Below, piece after piece: positions 61,201 through 64,000 of a DNA stretch of 64,000 nt. Origin of the DNA: Alisma plantago-aquatica (Eukaryota > Streptophyta > Magnoliopsida > Alismatales > Alismataceae); NCBI GenBank assembly GCA_963693085.1, contig OY856413.1, positions 546,587,879 to 546,651,878 on the forward strand, in the 5' to 3' direction. The stretch's first letter is position 1. Each line of letters starts with the position of its first letter. Under the pieces are notes generated by a model. It made no database searches. It worked only from the letters and a program-made list of their open reading frames with translations, and had not been told where the DNA came from. The position numbers and the translations under genes were made by a program.

Positions 61201-62119
61201 AAACGCAAGGTTGACACACGTCAGGCCTGTCGCCCAACACACACTTCCCCCATATCGCCCAACATAGGTATATCGGCCACCAAAGGTACAGAAAAGGAAC
61301 TACTAATCATATGAATAATAACATAACTAGAAGTAAAGGAGTTAGGGTTAGAAGCTATGCAACCTGCCTTGAAGCTCCAAGGAAGAAGAAGAAGCACTCC
61401 AGCTCCAAGGGGTATCGTCCTCCAGCTCCAAGGAAGATGTATCGGCCAACACAGCAGCAAGGGAAGGGATATCGTGCACTCAAGGTGGAGGAGAGACCAA
61501 AAGAGCAAAGGAAACTAAGGCAAGGGAAAGAGTTGTATACATAGAAGGAAGGGGAGGAGAAACCAAGGTACAACCATGCCATGTGTCGTCCACCTAAGGG
61601 ACACTTGTCCTAGGTTTCCAACCAACACACTAGCAAGGCATGGGACACTTGTCCAAAACATGCACCAGGTGTCCACTACCCCAGACCAAGCATCATGGGC
61701 GACACAGGCAGCAGCTCTGCTGGGCGACACACCAGCCTGCTGGGCGACACACCAGCCTGCTGGGCGACACACCAGCCTGCTGGGCGACACAAAGCAGGTC
61801 CTGGCCGACACAGGCTCAAGCAAGCCCAACCCAGGCACCTCAAGGCCCAAACAAGCTCAACTCAAGCCCAGAAAACTCAAACAACAAGCCCAAACCTTCC
61901 TCTCAACCCTAGAGGAATAAAAGAGGGGAAAACATCCCACAAGATGGCAGACTTGCACACAAAACCCTAAACTTGGGTTATTTGCAAGTAGCCCCTCGAA
62001 CTCTCAACAAAGCACAACAAAACCCTAATCACCACTTAAAGGTGATTAGCAAACATCAAAGCACCGAGATTAAGAAAAACAAACAGGGTAAACCCTAAAC
62101 GCAGGTCAGGGTCCTTACA
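58286..62119 (-). repeat. Element C 3' LTR
   Basis: The LTR is 3834 bp, TGTGGCAACACATCCC to GGTCAGGGTCCTTACA. It has an ATC/ATT-rich stretch with CATCATCATTACC-like repeats at 60300-60670. It then changes abruptly to a GC-rich zone (60800-61260) with repeated CGCCCGATAC / GTATCGCCCG motifs. A 20-bp tandem repeat is at 61721-61790. The right LTR is outside the window. Confidence 0.82.
61721..61790. repeat. 20-bp tandem repeat in element C LTR
   Basis: Three perfect copies of TGGGCGACACACCAGCCTGC occupy 61721-61780, and a fourth half copy lies at 61781-61790. A related TGGGCGACACAGG begins at 61697. Confidence 0.9.
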
Positions 62120-62140
62120 AGCTAACCCCCTTCAAGGGAT
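62120..62140 (-). promoter_or_regulatory. Element C polypurine tract
   Basis: The minus strand reads TTGAAGGGGGTTAGCT immediately inside the 3' LTR end at 62119, the expected plus-strand primer position. Confidence 0.65.
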
Positions 62141-64000
62141 TTTGTCCCCGAAATCTGAAGAGAAAAGTGAGGGATACTTCCTCCTCATCTCTTCCTCAAG
62201 CTCCCACGTGGCTTCCTCAACGCCACGACGCTGCCAAAGAACTTTCACAAGAACCAGGTCCTTCCTTTTCAACTTCTTGATCCTTCTGTCAAGGATCGCC
62301 ACAACACCTTCCTCGTAGGTCACATCTGCATCAAGCTCAACCTCAACTGGTTGTATCACTATGCTTGATTCCGGATGACTTTTCTTCAGCATACTTACAT
62401 GAAACACCGGATGCAACCTATGCAACTCTGGAGGCAACTCTAACTCATAAGCTACCTTGCCAACACGTGCTTTGACTGAGTAAGGCCCCATATACCTGGA
62501 AGCTAACTTACCCTTCCGCCCAAACCTCAACACACCTTTCCACGGCGAGACTTTAAGATACACTTTGTCTCCTACCTAGAATTCCAAAGGTCGTCGGCGA
62601 TTAGCTGCATAAGACTTCTGCCTGTCTTGTGCCACCTTCAACTGTTGTTGTATCACCTTGATCTTCTCTGTCGTCTGCTGTACTAACTTGGGACCCAAAA
62701 GCTGATACTCACCAGACTCAAACCAACACAAAGGAGATCTGCACTTCCTTCCATACAGAGCTTCATAAGGAGCCATGTCAATGCTCCGCTGATAACTGTT
62801 GTTGTAGGCAAACTCTATCAAACTCAGATGTACATCCCAGTTGCCTAAAAACTGCAAAACACAAGCTCGAAGGAGATCTTCTAAAGTCTGAATAGTCCTT
62901 TCAGACTGTCCATCTGTATGCGGGTGAAAAGTTGTACTGAACCTCAACTGCGTTCCCAACGCTCTGTGCAACTGTTCCCAAAAGTGACTCGTAAACTGAG
63001 GACCTCTATCAGAAACTATCGTTGCTGGCACACCATGTAAACGTACTATCTCATCCACATACACTCGAGCTAGTTTCTCAGCTGTATACGTTGTCTTTAC
63101 TGGTAGAAAATGGGCAGACTTAGTCAATCTGTCCACTATCACCCAAATGGAATCATGATTCCCAGCTGTCCGGGGTAGACCAACTACGAAATCCATGGTT
63201 ATATGATCCCATTTCCACTGCGGTATCGGCAAAGGTTGCAACATACCTGCCGACTTCTGATGTTCAGCCTTCGCTTGCTGACACACCGCACATATTGCCA
63301 CGAACGCAGCTACATCTCTCTTCATACCGGGCCACCAAAACAAGTCCTTCAGACTATGATACATCTTAGTGACACCTGGATGCATCACATACATCGATGT
63401 ATGTGCTTCCTCAAGCACCAACTTCCTCAGATCATCAGCATCTGGAACCACCATCCTATCTCGATAGCAAACTAGCCCATCTTCAGACTCATGAAACCCA
63501 TCACACTTGCCGCTACCGAATTCTGATCTGATCAACTGTACCGCATCATCTGTCTGATGTGCATCCTTGATCTGCTGTCTCAACGTAGGCTTAACTTGCA
63601 TCTGTGCGAAAAGACCAGACAACAAAGAAACTTCCATCTGCACATTCATCTGTCGCAGAGAAACAAACATATCTCGTCTATGGCATACCAGAGAACTCAA
63701 CTGTGCCTTCTTTGAAGAAAGAGAGGAAGAAGACTTTCTGCTAAGCGCATCAGCTACCACGTTCTCCTTACCAGGATGATACTCGATAGTGCATTCATAA
63801 TCATTGATCAACTCCATCCATCGTCGCTATCGCATGTTCAACTCTTGCTGCGTAAAGATGTACTTCAGATTCTTATGATCCATAAAGATCTGACACACTT
63901 CCCCATAAAGATAGTGTCTCTAAATCTTTAACGCATGAACCACTGCTGCCAACTCCAAATCATGAGTCGGATAGTTCTCTTCATGCTTCTTGAGCTGTCG
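62132..64000 (-). pseudogene. Element C RNase H end, integrase and chromodomain-like tail (partial)
   Basis: One frame runs from the right window edge to a stop at 62132-62134. It includes the RNase H end ([29 protein letters not shown]), then a zinc domain with CAVCQQ. The integrase core shows D in [10 protein letters not shown] in IVSDRGPQF and E in GQSERTIQT, all intact. The tail has HPVFHVSMLKK and VKVLWQRRGVEEATWELE. Stops are TAG 62576-62578 (Gln in B), TAG 63827-63829 (Gln in B) and TAG 63920-63922 (Trp in B). It has ten codons more at the C-terminus than A and B (SSDFGDKIP after YPSLF). Confidence 0.86.

Larger units (their letters stand above)
58286..64000 (-). mobile_element. Element C: Tekay/Del-type Ty3/gypsy chromovirus (partial)
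   Basis: This is a minus-strand LTR element inserted in the right LTR of element D. The 3' LTR (58286-62119), polypurine tract and 3' half of pol are in the window, and the element continues past 64000. The integrase and chromodomain-like tail are homologous to those of A and B but clearly more distant than A and B are from each other. The LTR sequence is largely different apart from shared blocks such as GTGAGACAA...TTGTCCCAGCG near 58781-58806. Confidence 0.88.

Noticed and set aside
61515..61970. Several overlapping ORFs around the 20-bp repeat in element C LTR
   Set aside because: They are open in several frames at once because of GC-rich tandem repeats. No domain or codon-like pattern favours one.

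Overview
This window is a repeat-dominated stretch of a large plant (angiosperm) nuclear genome. Almost all recognisable sequence belongs to LTR retrotransposons inserted into one another. There are also a solo LTR, a tRNA-derived SINE-like element, hAT-like non-autonomous DNA elements and one decayed reverse-transcriptase-associated ORF. I found no intact host gene, tRNA, rRNA or CRISPR array. Plant assignment rests on the element families (Athila-type and Tekay/Del-type Ty3/gypsy, Sirevirus-like Ty1/copia) and on primer-binding sites matching plant initiator tRNA-Met. I cannot name the species. The dense nesting suggests pericentromeric or other heterochromatin.

Layout. (1) Positions 1-4535 and 34213-38554 are the two halves of one Athila-type Ty3/gypsy element on the + strand: a decayed protease/RT/RNase H/integrase, a spacer, an env-position ORF, a polypurine tract and a 3' LTR. 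Its 5' end lies left of the window. (2) Element A (4536-34207, minus strand, Tekay/Del chromovirus) split that env-position ORF, with target-site duplication GAGAT. Removing A and one GAGAT leaves the ORF in frame. (3) Element B (12749-26605, minus strand), a close relative of A with LTRs of about 4.5 kb, inserted into A's 5' untranslated region (duplication AGACT/ATACT). The order is Athila, then A, then B. (4) 38555-44091 holds two older minus-strand LTRs, each next to a tRNA-Met-type primer-binding site or its remnant. (5) 44092-51986 is older intergenic sequence with a SINE-like insertion, a copia-type solo LTR, an RT-associated pseudogene and two hAT-like elements. (6) 51987-58285 is a Sirevirus-like copia element D that carries gag-type coding sequence but no pol domains. 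Its right LTR is interrupted by (7) element C (58286 to beyond 64000), another minus-strand Tekay/Del element.

How the parts worked: Gag forms the particle. Protease, RT/RNase H and integrase mature, copy and integrate the element. The LTRs carry promoter and ends, and the PBS and PPT prime the two DNA strands. Every polyprotein here is broken. A, for example, keeps one frame over about 1545 codons but has many stops, and almost all stops that can be compared between copies are C:G to T:A changes, often CAG to TAG. Two points deserve most attention. LTRs of unrelated families carry family-specific arrays of short inverted repeats. A and B also share the same in-frame TAA in the protease region although they inserted independently.
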